Source: Streptomyces sp. NA02950 (GTDB lineage Bacteria > Actinomycetota > Actinomycetes > Streptomycetales > Streptomycetaceae). From it: DNA of 64,000 nt. The stretch spans positions 8,648,001-8,712,000 of the forward strand of contig NZ_CP054916.1 of assembly GCF_013364155.1 (NCBI RefSeq). Direction: 5' to 3'. Under the pieces are notes generated by a model. The model made no database searches. It saw nothing but the letters and a program-made list of their open reading frames with translations, and was not told the DNA's origin. Positions 41,687 to 50,879 of the stretch are shown here, piece by piece. Both the position numbers and the translations under genes were made by a program. The first letter of the stretch is position 1. Every line of letters starts with the position of its first letter.

Positions 41687-42274
41687 GTGACAGCTCACAC
41701 GTATCACACCGATCTCACGCTGCGTGTCAACGGTGCTGACCGGGCCCTCACGCTCGACAACCGGGTGACGCTGCTGGACGCCCTGCGCGAACACCTGGCG
41801 CTGACGGGCGTCAAGAAGGGCTGCGACCACGGGCAGTGCGGAGCCTGCACGGTCCTCGTCGACGGCGAGCGCGTCAACAGCTGCCTGGTACTGGCGGTGG
41901 CCGCGGCCGGTCATGACATCACCACCATCGAGGGGATCGCCGCCCTGGCCGCGACGGGTGAACTCCACCCGCTCCAGCAGGCGTTCCTCGACCACGACGG
42001 CTTCCAGTGCGGCTACTGCACACCCGGCCAGATCTGCTCGGCGGTCGGCGCCCTCACCGAGGCCGCGCGCGGCTGGCCCAGCCATGTCACCGAGGACGTG
42101 GCCGCCGGTGTCCCCGCGGCACAGCCCCTGGACGCCGATGAGATCCGGGAGCGGATGAGCGGCAACCTGTGCCGCTGCGGCGCCTACCCGGGCATCGTGG
42201 CCGCGATCCGCGAGGTCTCCGGAGGCAACGGCGGCAGGTCGGCCCGCGCCACGGCACCGGGCGGTGCCCGGTGA
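41687..42274 (+). CDS. Molybdenum hydroxylase [2Fe-2S] subunit (PaoA-like)
   Basis: A 195-aa subunit from GTG. N-terminal plant-ferredoxin cluster: [21 protein letters not shown]-terminal four-helix cluster: [15 protein letters not shown] and [12 protein letters not shown]. It passes electrons from the molybdenum site to FAD. Unlike E. coli PaoA (YagT) there is no Tat signal, so the enzyme is cytosolic. The stop overlaps the next start by GTGA. First gene of a three-gene operon. Confidence 0.93.
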   Translation: MTAHTYHTDLTLRVNGADRALTLDNRVTLLDALREHLALTGVKKGCDHGQCGACTVLVDGERVNSCLVLAVAAAGHDITTIEGIAALAATGELHPLQQAFLDHDGFQCGYCTPGQICSAVGALTEAARGWPSHVTEDVAAGVPAAQPLDADEIRERMSGNLCRCGAYPGIVAAIREVSGGNGGRSARATAPGGAR

Positions 42275-43269
42275 AACCCTTCGCCTACGAACGCGCCACC
42301 GCGCCCGACGCCGCCGCCGCGCTCGTCTCGGACACCACCGACGCCATGTATCTGGCCGGTGGCACCAACCTGGTGGACCTGATGAAGCTGGGCGTGGCCG
42401 AACCCGCCATGCTCGTCGACATCACCGCTCTGCCCTACGACCGCATCGAGCACCGCGCCGACGGCAGCGTGCTGATCGGCTCGCTGGTGTCCAACAGTGT
42501 GCTCTCCGGCGACCGCGGTATCCGGATGCGCTTCCCGGCGGTGTCCGAGGCGGTGCTCGCCGGGGCCTCCGGACAGCTGCGCACCCGAGCCACCACCGGC
42601 GGCAATCTGCTCCAGCGCACCCGCTGTGTGTACTTCCAGGACGTCACCAAGGCGTGCAACAAACGCGATCCGGGGAGCGGATGTTCGGCCATCGAGGGCA
42701 GTCACCGCGACCTCGCCGTCCTCGGCACCTCCGACGCCTGTGTGGCCGGCCACCCGTCCGACATGGCGGTGCCGATGGCCGCGCTCGACGCCGTCGTCCA
42801 CCTCCGGCGCACCGGCGGAGACGCCCGTGCGGTGCCGCTGACCGACTTCTATCTGCTGCCCGGAGACACCCCGGACCGGGAGACGGTGCTCGAGGCCGGG
42901 GAACTGATCACCGGTGTGGAGCTGCCACCGCCACCTGCGGGCGCCGCCATGTGCTACCGCAAGGTCCGCGACCGCTGGTCCTACGCCTTCGCCCTGGTGT
43001 CGGTGGCCGCCGTGGCCGCCACCGGTTCCGACGGTGCGCTCAGCGAGATCCGGCTGGCGCTCGGCGGAGTGGCGCCGCTGCCCTGGCGGGCCCGCCGGGC
43101 CGAGGAGCAGCTCATCGGAGGCCGTCCGACCGAGGAAGCGCTGCGCTCGGCGGCCCGGGCCGAGTTCGCGTCGGCCCGTCCGCTGCCGCACAACGCGTTC
43201 AAGATCGACCTCGCGGTGGACCTCGTCACCGCCACCGTGCTGGAGCTCGTCGGAGGGGAAGGGCGATGA
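42271..43269 (+). CDS. Molybdenum hydroxylase FAD subunit with extra Fe-S cysteines (PaoB-like)
   Basis: A 332-aa subunit starting [23 protein letters not shown]-binding [17 protein letters not shown] and [13 protein letters not shown], then Cys residues spaced C-x9-C-x8-C (within [18 protein letters not shown]) as in PaoB (YagS), which carries an additional [4Fe-4S] cluster. C-terminal CODH-FAD domain from about 230 ([19 protein letters not shown]). The start overlaps the upstream stop, and the next start overlaps its stop (ATGA). Confidence 0.9.
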   Translation: MKPFAYERATAPDAAAALVSDTTDAMYLAGGTNLVDLMKLGVAEPAMLVDITALPYDRIEHRADGSVLIGSLVSNSVLSGDRGIRMRFPAVSEAVLAGASGQLRTRATTGGNLLQRTRCVYFQDVTKACNKRDPGSGCSAIEGSHRDLAVLGTSDACVAGHPSDMAVPMAALDAVVHLRRTGGDARAVPLTDFYLLPGDTPDRETVLEAGELITGVELPPPPAGAAMCYRKVRDRWSYAFALVSVAAVAATGSDGALSEIRLALGGVAPLPWRARRAEEQLIGGRPTEEALRSAARAEFASARPLPHNAFKIDLAVDLVTATVLELVGGEGR

Positions 43270-45365
43270 CCACGCTCGAACGGACCGTGGGCGCCGAGGT
43301 GACCCGGGTCGAAGGACGCGACAAGGTCACCGGGGCCGCGCTCTACGCGTACGAATACCCGGTACGGGACGCCCTCTACGCCTGGGCGGTGCAGTCCACC
43401 GTGGCCCGCGGCCGGGTGCGCACCGTCGACGGCGGCGCCGCGCTGGCCCTGCCCGGTGTGGTGGCCGTGCTCGACAGCGGCAATGTGCAGCGGCTGCACC
43501 CCGGCGACGACCCCGAGCTCTCGGTGCTCCAGTCCACCGACGTCGCCTACCGCGGCCAGATCGTGGCGGCCGTCGTCGCGGACACCTACGAGACGGCGTG
43601 TCAGGCCGCGGCGGCGGTGCGCGTCGAATACGAGGAGGAGGGCCACGACGTCGAACTGCGCGACGACGATCCGCACGCCTTCGTCCCGGAGACGGTCAAC
43701 GCGGGCTACCCCGGGCGGCTGGAGAGCGGCGATGTGGACACCGCCTTCGCCACCGCTCCGGTGACCGTCGACGCCACGTACACCACACCCCCCGAACACG
43801 CCGCCCCGATGGAGCCGCACGCCACCATCGCTGTCTGGGACGGCGACGCGCTCACCCTCTACAACGGCGACCAGGGCCCCTATATGACGGCCAACGCGCT
43901 CGCCGAGCTGTTCGGCCTGCCCCCGGGCAGCGTACGGATCGTGGCCGACCACGTCGGCGGCGGCTTCGGCTCCAAGGCGGTGCCCCGTCCGCCCACGGTG
44001 CTCGCCGCGCTGGCCGCCCGCGCCGTGGGCCGCCCGGTGAAACTGGCGGTGACCCGGCAGCAGATGTTCAGCATGGTGTCGTACCGGACGCCCACCGTGC
44101 AGCGCGTCAGACTCGCCGCCGAGCGGGACGGCCGGCTCACCGCCGTCTCGCACAACGCGCTCCAGCAGAGCTCCCGGCTCACCGAGTACTGCGAGCAGAC
44201 CGTCGCCGCCACCCGCATCATGTACGCCGCGCCCCATCGCCGCACCATCCACCGGCTGGCCCAGCTGGATGTGCCCACCCCGTCCTGGGTGCGCGCCCCC
44301 GGCGAGGCACCGGGGATGTTCGCGCTGGAGAGCGCGATGGACGAACTGGCGTATGCGCTGGGCATCGACCCGGTGGAGCTCAGGGTGGTCAATGAACCCG
44401 CCGTGGACCCCGAGTCCGGACGCCCGTTCAGCAGCCGCAACCTGGTGGCCTGTCTGCGCGAGGGCGCGGCCCGCTTCGGCTGGGAGGGGCGCGACCCGGC
44501 GCCCGGCCGCCGCCGGGACGGACGCTGGCTGCTCGGCACCGGAGTGGCGGCGGGCAACTACCCCGTCTACACCATGCCCGCCACCGCGACCGCCCGCGCC
44601 GAACCCGACGGCAGCTTTGTGGTGCGGATCGCCGCGGCGGACATCGGCACCGGTGCGCGCACCATGCTGACCCAAGTGGCCGCCGATGAACTCGGCGTGG
44701 CCCTGGACCGGGTCACCCTGGAGATCGGACGCAGTGTCTACGGCGCCGCCCCCTGGGCGGGCGGCTCCATGGGCACCAGCTCCTGGAGCTGGGCGGTGAG
44801 CAAGGTGTGCCGGGCGCTCGCCAAGCGGCTCGACGACACCTCCGGCGCCGTTCCGCCCGATGGCCTGGAGCTGAGCGCGGACACCACCGAGGACGTCCAG
44901 GCGCAGAAGAAGCTCGCCCGCAGCTCCTTCGGCGCCCAGTTCGCCGCGGTACGGGTCGACGCCGTCACCGGCCAGGTGCGGGTCGACCGGCTGCTCGGGG
45001 TGTTCGCGGCCGGACGCATCATCAACCCCCGTACCGCACGCTCGCAGTTGCGCGGCGGCATGTGCATGGGACTGTCCATGGCCCTGCACGAGATGCTCGA
45101 CATGGACCCGCGCTACGGCGACTTCGCCAATCACGACCTGGCGGGCTACCACGTGGCGGCGCACGCCGATGTGCGGGACGTCGAGGCGTACTGCCTCGAG
45201 GAGGAGGACGGCGAACTCAACCCGCTGGGCACCAAGGGGGTCGGTGAACTGGGCATCGTCGGCACGGCGGCGGCGGTGGCCAACGCCGTGCACCACGCCA
45301 CTGGCGTGCGGGTCCGCGATCTGCCGATCACCCTGGAGCGGGTGCGGGCGGGGCTCCACAACTGA
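43266..45365 (+). CDS. Molybdenum hydroxylase large catalytic subunit (PaoC-like)
   Basis: A 699-aa xanthine dehydrogenase-family subunit. Start [20 protein letters not shown]; molybdopterin-binding VGGGFGSKAVPRPPTVLAA; substrate channel WVRAPGEAPGMFALESAMDE; DIGTGARTMLTQVAADELGV; and the catalytic glutamate in LGTKGVGELGIVGTAAAV. Together with the two upstream subunits it should oxidise aldehydes or heterocycles using water as oxygen source. PaoABC of E. coli oxidises aromatic aldehydes; the substrate here is not known. No moco-insertion chaperone is adjacent. Confidence 0.93.
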   Translation: MTTLERTVGAEVTRVEGRDKVTGAALYAYEYPVRDALYAWAVQSTVARGRVRTVDGGAALALPGVVAVLDSGNVQRLHPGDDPELSVLQSTDVAYRGQIVAAVVADTYETACQAAAAVRVEYEEEGHDVELRDDDPHAFVPETVNAGYPGRLESGDVDTAFATAPVTVDATYTTPPEHAAPMEPHATIAVWDGDALTLYNGDQGPYMTANALAELFGLPPGSVRIVADHVGGGFGSKAVPRPPTVLAALAARAVGRPVKLAVTRQQMFSMVSYRTPTVQRVRLAAERDGRLTAVSHNALQQSSRLTEYCEQTVAATRIMYAAPHRRTIHRLAQLDVPTPSWVRAPGEAPGMFALESAMDELAYALGIDPVELRVVNEPAVDPESGRPFSSRNLVACLREGAARFGWEGRDPAPGRRRDGRWLLGTGVAAGNYPVYTMPATATARAEPDGSFVVRIAAADIGTGARTMLTQVAADELGVALDRVTLEIGRSVYGAAPWAGGSMGTSSWSWAVSKVCRALAKRLDDTSGAVPPDGLELSADTTEDVQAQKKLARSSFGAQFAAVRVDAVTGQVRVDRLLGVFAAGRIINPRTARSQLRGGMCMGLSMALHEMLDMDPRYGDFANHDLAGYHVAAHADVRDVEAYCLEEEDGELNPLGTKGVGELGIVGTAAAVANAVHHATGVRVRDLPITLERVRAGLHN

Positions 45366-45417
45366 CCGCGGCCCGACCGGAGTTCCTCTGCGGAACGACC
45401 GGCGGGGCCGATGGTCG

Positions 45418-45454
45418 CCCGGGTGTCCCGCGGTGACGGCGCGGGACACCCGGG
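45418..45454. terminator. Perfect 15-bp bidirectional hairpin
   Basis: CCCGGGTGTCCCGCG pairs exactly with CGCGGGACACCCGGG around a 7-nt loop, between two convergent genes (stops at 45365 and 45464). Confidence 0.85.
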
Positions 45455-45463
45455 ACAGGGAGG

Positions 45464-46741
45464 TCAGCCGTTGTCGGCCGCCCCACCCTGCTCCTCGGCC
45501 GCGCCGCCCTGGTCGGCCGCACCGGCGTCACCGGCCGCGCCGCCCTGGTCGTCCGCGGCTCCGCCATCGTCACCGGCGGCCCCACCGCCGTTGTCGGCCG
45601 CTCCGCCGCCGTCGCCTCCGGCCGCGCCACCGTCGTCACCGATCTTGGCGCCGACCGCGGACAGCGCGGTCGTCACCGGCTGGAAGAAGGTCTCGCCACC
45701 GGAGGTGCAGTCACCGCTGCCGCCCGAGGTCAGGCCGATGGCGCTGCCGTCCTGGCTGAACAGCGGACCGCCGCTGTCGCCGGGCTCGGCGCACACATCG
45801 GTCTGGATGAGCCCGCTGACCGTGCCCTCCGGGTAGTTGACGGTGGCGTCCAGACCGGTGACCGAGCCGTCGTTGAGCCCGGTGGTGCTGCCCATCCGGC
45901 TGACCTGCTGGCCCACCGTGGCGTCGGCCGCCTTGGCGATGTTCACCGTCTCGCCGTCGCCGGTGTTGACCGTGCTGGGGGCCTCGGTCTTGGCATCGTC
46001 GTAGGTGACGAGCGCGAAGTCGCCGTCACCGGGGAAGGTGGCCTCCTTCACGGTGCCGATCGGGGCACCGTTCTGGGAGTCCGACCACTCCTTGGCGGCA
46101 ACACCGCAGTGACCGGCGGTGATGAAACCGGGCGCACCGCTGTCCGTGGTGACGTTGAACCCGAGCGAACAGCGCGCGCCGCCGCCGAAGATGGCGTCAC
46201 CGCCCGCGGCGAATGTTTTGAACTCGCCCTTGGACCTCTTGACGGTGGCCGTGTCCGCACCCAGCGACTTGACGGTGGACTGAAGGGTGTCCCACTTCTC
46301 GCCGGTGACCGTGCGGTCCGCGAGGACCCGGATCTCGTTGGTCTTGGGATCGACGGACCACGCGGTTCCCGGGATGGTCGCCTTGGTCTTCAGCGTCTTC
46401 GCGGCGGACTTGAGGTCGGCGGTGCTGTTCTTGACGTTTCTGGCCACCGCGCCGGCCTTCTTGACGTCCACGTCCACGTCGTTGCCGTCCCCGACGACAT
46501 TGACGATGACCTGCTGCTTGTCCTTGTCGTAGTAGGCCCCGGCGAATGCCTCGCCCAGCTGGGACGCCAACTGCGAGGCGATGTCCGCCGCGGCGGCCGC
46601 GTTGACCTTCTTGGGCTGGAGGTCGGTCTTGTCGTCCTGCGAGGCGTTGGCGTTGGGCAGCAGTATCGCCGCGCCGACGACAGCGGCCGCGCCGGCCCCG
46701 GCCAAGACGACCTTGCGCTTCGGTACGCGTTTATGGCTCAA
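45464..46741 (-). CDS. Secreted S1 (alpha-lytic type) serine protease with Asp/Gly-rich tail
   Basis: A 425-aa protein from a TTG start (LSHKRVPKRKVVLAGAGAAA) seven nt after AGGAGG; an ATG four nt further upstream opens only a two-codon frame (ATG AGT TGA). Signal peptide to about NANASQ; pro-region to about residue 185 (IPGTAWSVDPKTNEIRVLAD). The protease shows FITAGHCG, GDGDFALVTYDD and AEPGDSGGPLFSQDG (His, Asp, Ser). The last 60 residues are a low-complexity tail of DDGG/AADNGG/AADDQGG units, which resembles the repeat region of the protein at 8698. Probably an exported, self-processing streptogrisin-type enzyme. Confidence 0.92.
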   Translation of the reverse strand: MSHKRVPKRKVVLAGAGAAAVVGAAILLPNANASQDDKTDLQPKKVNAAAAADIASQLASQLGEAFAGAYYDKDKQQVIVNVVGDGNDVDVDVKKAGAVARNVKNSTADLKSAAKTLKTKATIPGTAWSVDPKTNEIRVLADRTVTGEKWDTLQSTVKSLGADTATVKRSKGEFKTFAAGGDAIFGGGARCSLGFNVTTDSGAPGFITAGHCGVAAKEWSDSQNGAPIGTVKEATFPGDGDFALVTYDDAKTEAPSTVNTGDGETVNIAKAADATVGQQVSRMGSTTGLNDGSVTGLDATVNYPEGTVSGLIQTDVCAEPGDSGGPLFSQDGSAIGLTSGGSGDCTSGGETFFQPVTTALSAVGAKIGDDGGAAGGDGGGAADNGGGAAGDDGGAADDQGGAAGDAGAADQGGAAEEQGGAADNG

Positions 46742-47081
46742 CTCATGACCTCCTGTCGGGGGGTACCGAGTTGCTCGTCCGCAATGAACGAGGCTCGACC
46801 CGGCAGTTGATACGCGCGGTGCGTGAGTTGCGTTCAGAGTGATTTTGGCCGGGCTTCCGACGGCGGCCCCGGCGGCGCCGTGACCAGCGGTGCCGGCAGC
46901 GGATCGCGACGGGCTCGGGCGAGCGCCGCGCAGAGCGCGGCCTCGTGGGCCGGACGCGTCCCGCGGGCCCACGGCGGCGCGATACATGACGATAGCAATA
47001 TAGCGCGCTTGCAATTAATTGCTTACGCAAGTACTGTCGGCGCACGTAAGACGCAGAGGCAATCGCTTGGAGTGAACCCAC
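46742..47081. other. 340-bp divergent control region
   Basis: No gene supported. It contains the ribosome site of the protease and an AT-rich stretch at 46985-47035 with the overlapping palindromes listed next. The rest is GC-rich without clear structure. Confidence 0.5.
47011..47030. promoter_or_regulatory. Overlapping palindromes, MarR-type operator candidate for the MFS gene
   Basis: GCAATTAATTGC (47011-47022, perfect) overlaps TTGCTTACGCAA (47019-47030), which has TTGC/GCAA arms. ATTGC...GCAA elements are typical of MarR-family sites in Streptomyces exporter promoters. No MarR gene lies next to it. The MFS start is 52 nt downstream. Confidence 0.55.
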
Positions 47082-48299
47082 ATGCCCATCGCACTGCTGG
47101 CCCTGGCCATCGGGGCCTTCGGGATCGGAACCACCGAGTTCGTGATCATGGGCTTGCTGCCCGAGGTCGCCGGTGACTTCGGTGTCTCCATCCCCACCGC
47201 CGGCTTCCTGGTGACCGGCTACGCACTGGGTGTCATGGCCGGTGCGCCCCTGATGACCGCGCTCGGTACCAAGATCTCCCGCAAGCGCATGCTGATGCTG
47301 CTGATGGGCCTGTTCATCATGGGCAATGTGCTCTCGGCCGCCGCCCCGGTCTTCGGTGTGATGGCCGCCGGGCGGATCGTCGCCTCCTTCGCCCACGGCG
47401 CGTTCTTCGGCATCGGATCGGTCGTCGCGGCCGATCTGGTCGCCCCCGAGAAGAAGGCCGGAGCCATCTCGATGATGTTCACCGGTCTGACCGTCGCCAA
47501 TGTTGTCGGCGTACCGCTCGGCACCTCCATCGGCCAGTCGCTGGGCTGGCGGACCACCTTCTGCCTCGTCGCCGCCCTCGGTGTGATCGGCCTCGCGGGC
47601 ATCGCCAGGCTGGTCCCCGAGATCCCCAAGCCGGAGGGTGTGCACCTCCGCCACGAGCTGGCCGCCTTCCGCAATGCGCAGGTGCTGCTCGCCATGGCGA
47701 TGACCGTCCTGGGCTTCGGCGGTGTCTTCGCCGCGATCACCTACATCGCGCCCATGATGACCGAGGTCGCCGGATTCGCCGGCTCCTCCGTCACCTGGCT
47801 GCTGGTCCTCTTCGGCCTCGGCATGGTCGGCGGCAACCTGGTCGGCGGGAAGTACGCCGACCGCGCCCTGATGCCGATGCTGTACGTGTCGCTGGGCTCC
47901 CTGGCGCTGGTCCTGGGGCTGTTCACGGTCACCGCCCATCACAAGGTCGCGGCCGCGATCACCATCGCCCTGGTCGGCGCGCTCGGCTTTGCCACCGTGC
48001 CCCCGCTCCAGAAGCGGGTCCTGGACCACGCGGCGGGCGCTCCCACCCTCGCTTCCGCCGTCAACATCGGCGCCTTCAACCTGGGCAACGCGCTCTCGGC
48101 CTGGCTGGGCGGCCTGGTGATCTCGGCCGGGCTCGGTTACACCGCCCCGAACTGGGTCGGCGCGGCACTCGCCGCCTCCGCCCTGGCGCTTGCGGTGCTC
48201 TCCAGCGCGCTGGAGAGCCGTGACGCCCACCACGGCCCCGCCCCGGTCGTCGCCGCCGTATCCGCCGAGCGGGTCCGTGTATCCGCCGACCACCCCTGA
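47082..48299 (+). CDS. MFS transporter, DHA1 drug-efflux type (Cml/AraJ-like)
   Basis: A 405-aa major facilitator starting MPIALLALAIGAFGIGTTEF and VIMGLLPEVAGDFGVSIPTA, the hallmark of the AraJ/YdhP/Cml chloramphenicol-efflux subgroup. It also has GTKISRKRMLMLLMGLFIMG (loop 2-3), AHGAFFGIGSVVAADLV (helix 4-5), and PPLQKRVLDHAAGAPTLASA. Twelve helices. Likely exports hydrophobic drugs or sugars. A palindromic operator-like site precedes it. Confidence 0.9.
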   Translation: MPIALLALAIGAFGIGTTEFVIMGLLPEVAGDFGVSIPTAGFLVTGYALGVMAGAPLMTALGTKISRKRMLMLLMGLFIMGNVLSAAAPVFGVMAAGRIVASFAHGAFFGIGSVVAADLVAPEKKAGAISMMFTGLTVANVVGVPLGTSIGQSLGWRTTFCLVAALGVIGLAGIARLVPEIPKPEGVHLRHELAAFRNAQVLLAMAMTVLGFGGVFAAITYIAPMMTEVAGFAGSSVTWLLVLFGLGMVGGNLVGGKYADRALMPMLYVSLGSLALVLGLFTVTAHHKVAAAITIALVGALGFATVPPLQKRVLDHAAGAPTLASAVNIGAFNLGNALSAWLGGLVISAGLGYTAPNWVGAALAASALALAVLSSALESRDAHHGPAPVVAAVSAERVRVSADHP

Positions 48300-48333
48300 C
48301 CCCGCGGACCGACTGTCACCTCCCCAACGATCC

Positions 48334-48597
48334 ACCGAGGAGCACCCGGGCACCCTCGCACCGGTGCTGGGCGCCCTGGCCGAGCGCGTCCCGGTGGTGC
48401 TGACCTCGCGGTCCGGCAGCGGCTCGGTCCTGCGCAACACCTACGGCGCGGTCGGTTCCGAGACCGATCCGCGGCGGCGCGGACTGATCGACGGCGGACT
48501 GCTCGATCGTTACAAGGCGCGGGTGCTGCTCCGGCTGCTACTGGCCTCCGGCGCGGACCGCGACACCATCACCGCCGCCTTCGCCCGCCACGCCTGA
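48334..48597 (+). pseudogene. C-terminal relic of an asparaginase
   Basis: The frame reads PGTLAPVLGALAERVPVVLT, then SRSGSGSVLRNTYGAVGSET, then GLIDGGLLDRYKARVLLRLL and LASGADRDTITAAFARHA. This is the C-terminal domain of type II/cytosolic L-asparaginases. The N-terminal catalytic Thr motifs are missing; the preceding bases belong to the MFS tail and a short non-coding gap. 5' truncated remnant. Confidence 0.7.
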
Positions 48598-48766
48598 ACG
48601 CCGCCACTGAACACCACAGCAGAGCGGCCCCGGGCCCGGTGCCGCCACCGGATGCCGCACCGGACGGGGTACACGGCCATGTGCGGGGCCCCGGCCGTGC
48701 ATCGGCGCGGATGTGCTGGGTACGGGCCGGAGTGTGCCCTGAACCGCCGAGGAGAGGAGCGGCACC

Positions 48767-49006
48767 GTGAACGATGACCGTCGGCGCGAAGAACCCGGAG
48801 AAGACAGCCGCGGCATTCCGCGGGACCTGCCCGACCAGCAGGCACAGGAAGGGCCCGATCCGCTGGACGTGGACGGCGCGGACCCGGCGCCGGGCCACGC
48901 CGAGGACGTCCCCGACCTGGACGAGTCCGGGACCGGACGGCGGGGGGAGCCGCGGACCGGAAGTGTCCACCCCGAACAGCCCGTCCCCGACGAACCGTCG
49001 GGCTGA
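48767..49006 (+). CDS. Small acidic hypothetical protein
   Basis: A 79-aa protein from GTG behind GGAGAGGAG. Very acidic and hydrophilic: MNDDRRREEPGEDSRGIPRD, LDVDGADPAPGHAEDVPDLD. It has no hydrophobic core or motif and is probably disordered. Function unknown; the good ribosome site and codon use support expression. Confidence 0.6.
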   Translation: MNDDRRREEPGEDSRGIPRDLPDQQAQEGPDPLDVDGADPAPGHAEDVPDLDESGTGRRGEPRTGSVHPEQPVPDEPSG

Positions 49007-49045
49007 GCCCTCCCCGGAGCCCTACGGCGCCGGTGGCGGCGTACG

Positions 49046-49648
49046 TCAGGCGGCGGCGGGGCGGGCCCGCACGTGCATCCGCTCGCCCTGCGCCCCGAAC
49101 AGGGAGAGGAACTCCACCGGCTGGTCTCCCGCGTTGCCGAAGCCGTGCGGGGTCCGGGTGTCGAACTCGGCGGCCTCGCCCGAGGTGAGCACCAGGTCGT
49201 GCTCACCCAGCGCCAGCCACAGCCGCCCGGAGAGCACGTACAGCCATTCGTAGCCCTCGTGCACCCGCTGCTCGGGCCGCCCGCGGTCGGCGGGCGGCCG
49301 GGCCGGGAGGATCAGCTTGTAGGCGTTCAGCCCGCCCAGATAGCGGGTGAGCGGCACAAACGTCTGGCCGTTGCGGGTGAAGGGCCGCGGATGGACCCGC
49401 GGATCGCCCGTGGCGGGCGCGCCGACCAGCTCGTCGAGCGGCACGCCGTACGCCTTGGCCAGCGGCAGCAGCAGCTCCAGGGTCGGTTTGCGCTGCCCCG
49501 ACTCCAGCCGCGAGAGGGTGCTCAGCGAGATCCCGGTCGTCTCGCTGAGCCGCGCGAGGGTGAAGTCACGTGTCCGCCGCAGCGCGCGCAGCCGGGGCCC
49601 CACGGCGGTCAGCACATTGGTGAGGTCGTCGTCAGCCATACCGTTCAT
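49046..49648 (-). CDS. XRE-family regulator with C-terminal cupin
   Basis: A 200-aa protein beginning MNGMADDDLTNVLTAVGPRL. HTH_3 domain 15-75 (LARLSETTGISLSTLSRLES), then a cupin fold (about 115-195: HEGYEWLYVLSGRLWLALGE, DLVLTSGEAAEFDTRTPHGF). XRE-cupin proteins bind a small ligand in the barrel. Divergent from the thioredoxin-reductase-like gene at 49725, which it presumably regulates along with the methyltransferase. ATG 49648 has GAGG 6 nt upstream. Confidence 0.9.
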   Translation of the reverse strand: MNGMADDDLTNVLTAVGPRLRALRRTRDFTLARLSETTGISLSTLSRLESGQRKPTLELLLPLAKAYGVPLDELVGAPATGDPRVHPRPFTRNGQTFVPLTRYLGGLNAYKLILPARPPADRGRPEQRVHEGYEWLYVLSGRLWLALGEHDLVLTSGEAAEFDTRTPHGFGNAGDQPVEFLSLFGAQGERMHVRARPAAA

Positions 49649-49724
49649 TTGCCGCCTCGGCAAAGATGTTTGTCAAGTGGTGGCGGTCGCGCGCACGCTC
49701 CTTCCATGAACGGAGGTACTGCGC

Positions 49725-50813
49725 ATGACCCGATACACGGAACACCCGGCGGGCCCGGACCGCGCGGCCCACGAGAGGGCGTATGACGTCGTGGTGGTCG
49801 GCGGCGGCGCCGCCGGGCTGAGCGGGGCGCTCACCCTGGGCAGGTCACGGCGCTCGGTGCTGGTCATCGACGCCGGGCAGCCCCGCAACGCCCCGGCGGA
49901 AGGGGTGCACTCCCTCCTGGGACACGAGGGCACTCCGCCGGCCACCCTGCTGGCCACCGGACGTGCCGAGGTCCGCGGCTACGGCGGCGAGATCGTGGAC
50001 GGCACCGTGGTGGCGGCGGAATGCCGTGACACCGGTGGCTTCCGCGTCACCCTCGCCGACGGCACCGCGGTCCACGCCGAACGGCTGCTGGTGACCAGCG
50101 GCCTCGTCGACGAACTGCCCCCGGTGCCCGGGGTGGCCGAGCTGTGGGGCACGGATGTGCTGCACTGCCCGTACTGCCACGGCTGGGAGGTCCGCGACCA
50201 GGCGATCGGCGTGCTGGCCACCGGGCCCCAGGCGGTGCGTCAGGCACTGCTCTGGCGTCAGTGGAGCGAGAACCTCACCCTCTTCCTGCACACCGGGCCC
50301 GAGCCGGGGGAGGAAGAGTACGAACAGCTCGCGGCACGCGGCATCGCCGTGGTGGACGGCACGGTGGCCGCACTGGAGACGGCCGGTGGCAGGCTCTCCG
50401 GTGTGCGCCTCGCCGACGGCCCGGTGATCCCCTGCCGCGCTCTGGTCACCGCCCCGCGCTTCGCCGCCCGTGCGGACTTCCTGGCCTCCTTGGGGCTGGA
50501 GCCGACCGGTCAGGAGATGGCGGGCCAGGAGATCGCCCGCCGCATCGAGGCCGACATGACGGGCGCCACCGCCGTCCCCGGGGTGTGGGTGGCGGGCAAT
50601 GTCGCCGACCCGCTCGAGAAGGTGGCCGGGGCTGTCGCCTCGGGAGGACGCGCGGCCGCGGCCATCAACGCGGATCTGGTGGCCGAGGAGACCCGCCGCG
50701 CGGTGGCCGCGCGGCAGTCCCCTTCTACTGCGGTTTTCTCCGCGGCCTTCTCCGCGGCGATCGAACGCGAGGTGTGCGCCGCTGTGCTCCGCGACCGACG
50801 CCACGGCCTGTGA
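49725..50813 (+). CDS. Thioredoxin-reductase-like FAD oxidoreductase
   Basis: A 362-aa flavoprotein: FAD site VVVVGGGAAGLSGALTLGRS, redox pair HCPYCHGWEVRDQ (CPYC) as in thioredoxin reductases, and VPGVWVAGNVADPLEKVAGA near the C-terminus. The NADPH-binding glycine loop is weak (IGVLATGPQAVRQALLW), as in the low-Mr TrxR-like oxidase/dithiol oxidase group. The C-terminus has an extra segment (STAVFSAAFSAAIEREVCAA) after the usual end. The methyltransferase follows 66 bp later; the pair plus the XRE-cupin regulator recur together in Streptomyces from memory, but the function is not known. Confidence 0.88.
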   Translation: MTRYTEHPAGPDRAAHERAYDVVVVGGGAAGLSGALTLGRSRRSVLVIDAGQPRNAPAEGVHSLLGHEGTPPATLLATGRAEVRGYGGEIVDGTVVAAECRDTGGFRVTLADGTAVHAERLLVTSGLVDELPPVPGVAELWGTDVLHCPYCHGWEVRDQAIGVLATGPQAVRQALLWRQWSENLTLFLHTGPEPGEEEYEQLAARGIAVVDGTVAALETAGGRLSGVRLADGPVIPCRALVTAPRFAARADFLASLGLEPTGQEMAGQEIARRIEADMTGATAVPGVWVAGNVADPLEKVAGAVASGGRAAAAINADLVAEETRRAVAARQSPSTAVFSAAFSAAIEREVCAAVLRDRRHGL

Positions 50814-50837
50814 AACCCCTCTCCCGGAAACATCCCA

Positions 50838-50861
50838 CCCCGCCCCGCCCCGCCCCGCCCC
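50838..50861. repeat. CCCCG microsatellite before the methyltransferase
   Basis: Nearly five copies of CCCCG sit just upstream of the ribosome site GAAGGAG. Slippage here could change the 5' leader of the methyltransferase mRNA. Confidence 0.8.
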
Positions 50862-50879
50862 ACCGAAGGAGCACCCTCG

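Noticed and set aside
42981..45449. An 822-codon open frame opposite the molybdenum subunit
   Set aside because: Same reason; the sense strand carries the clear xanthine-dehydrogenase family motifs.
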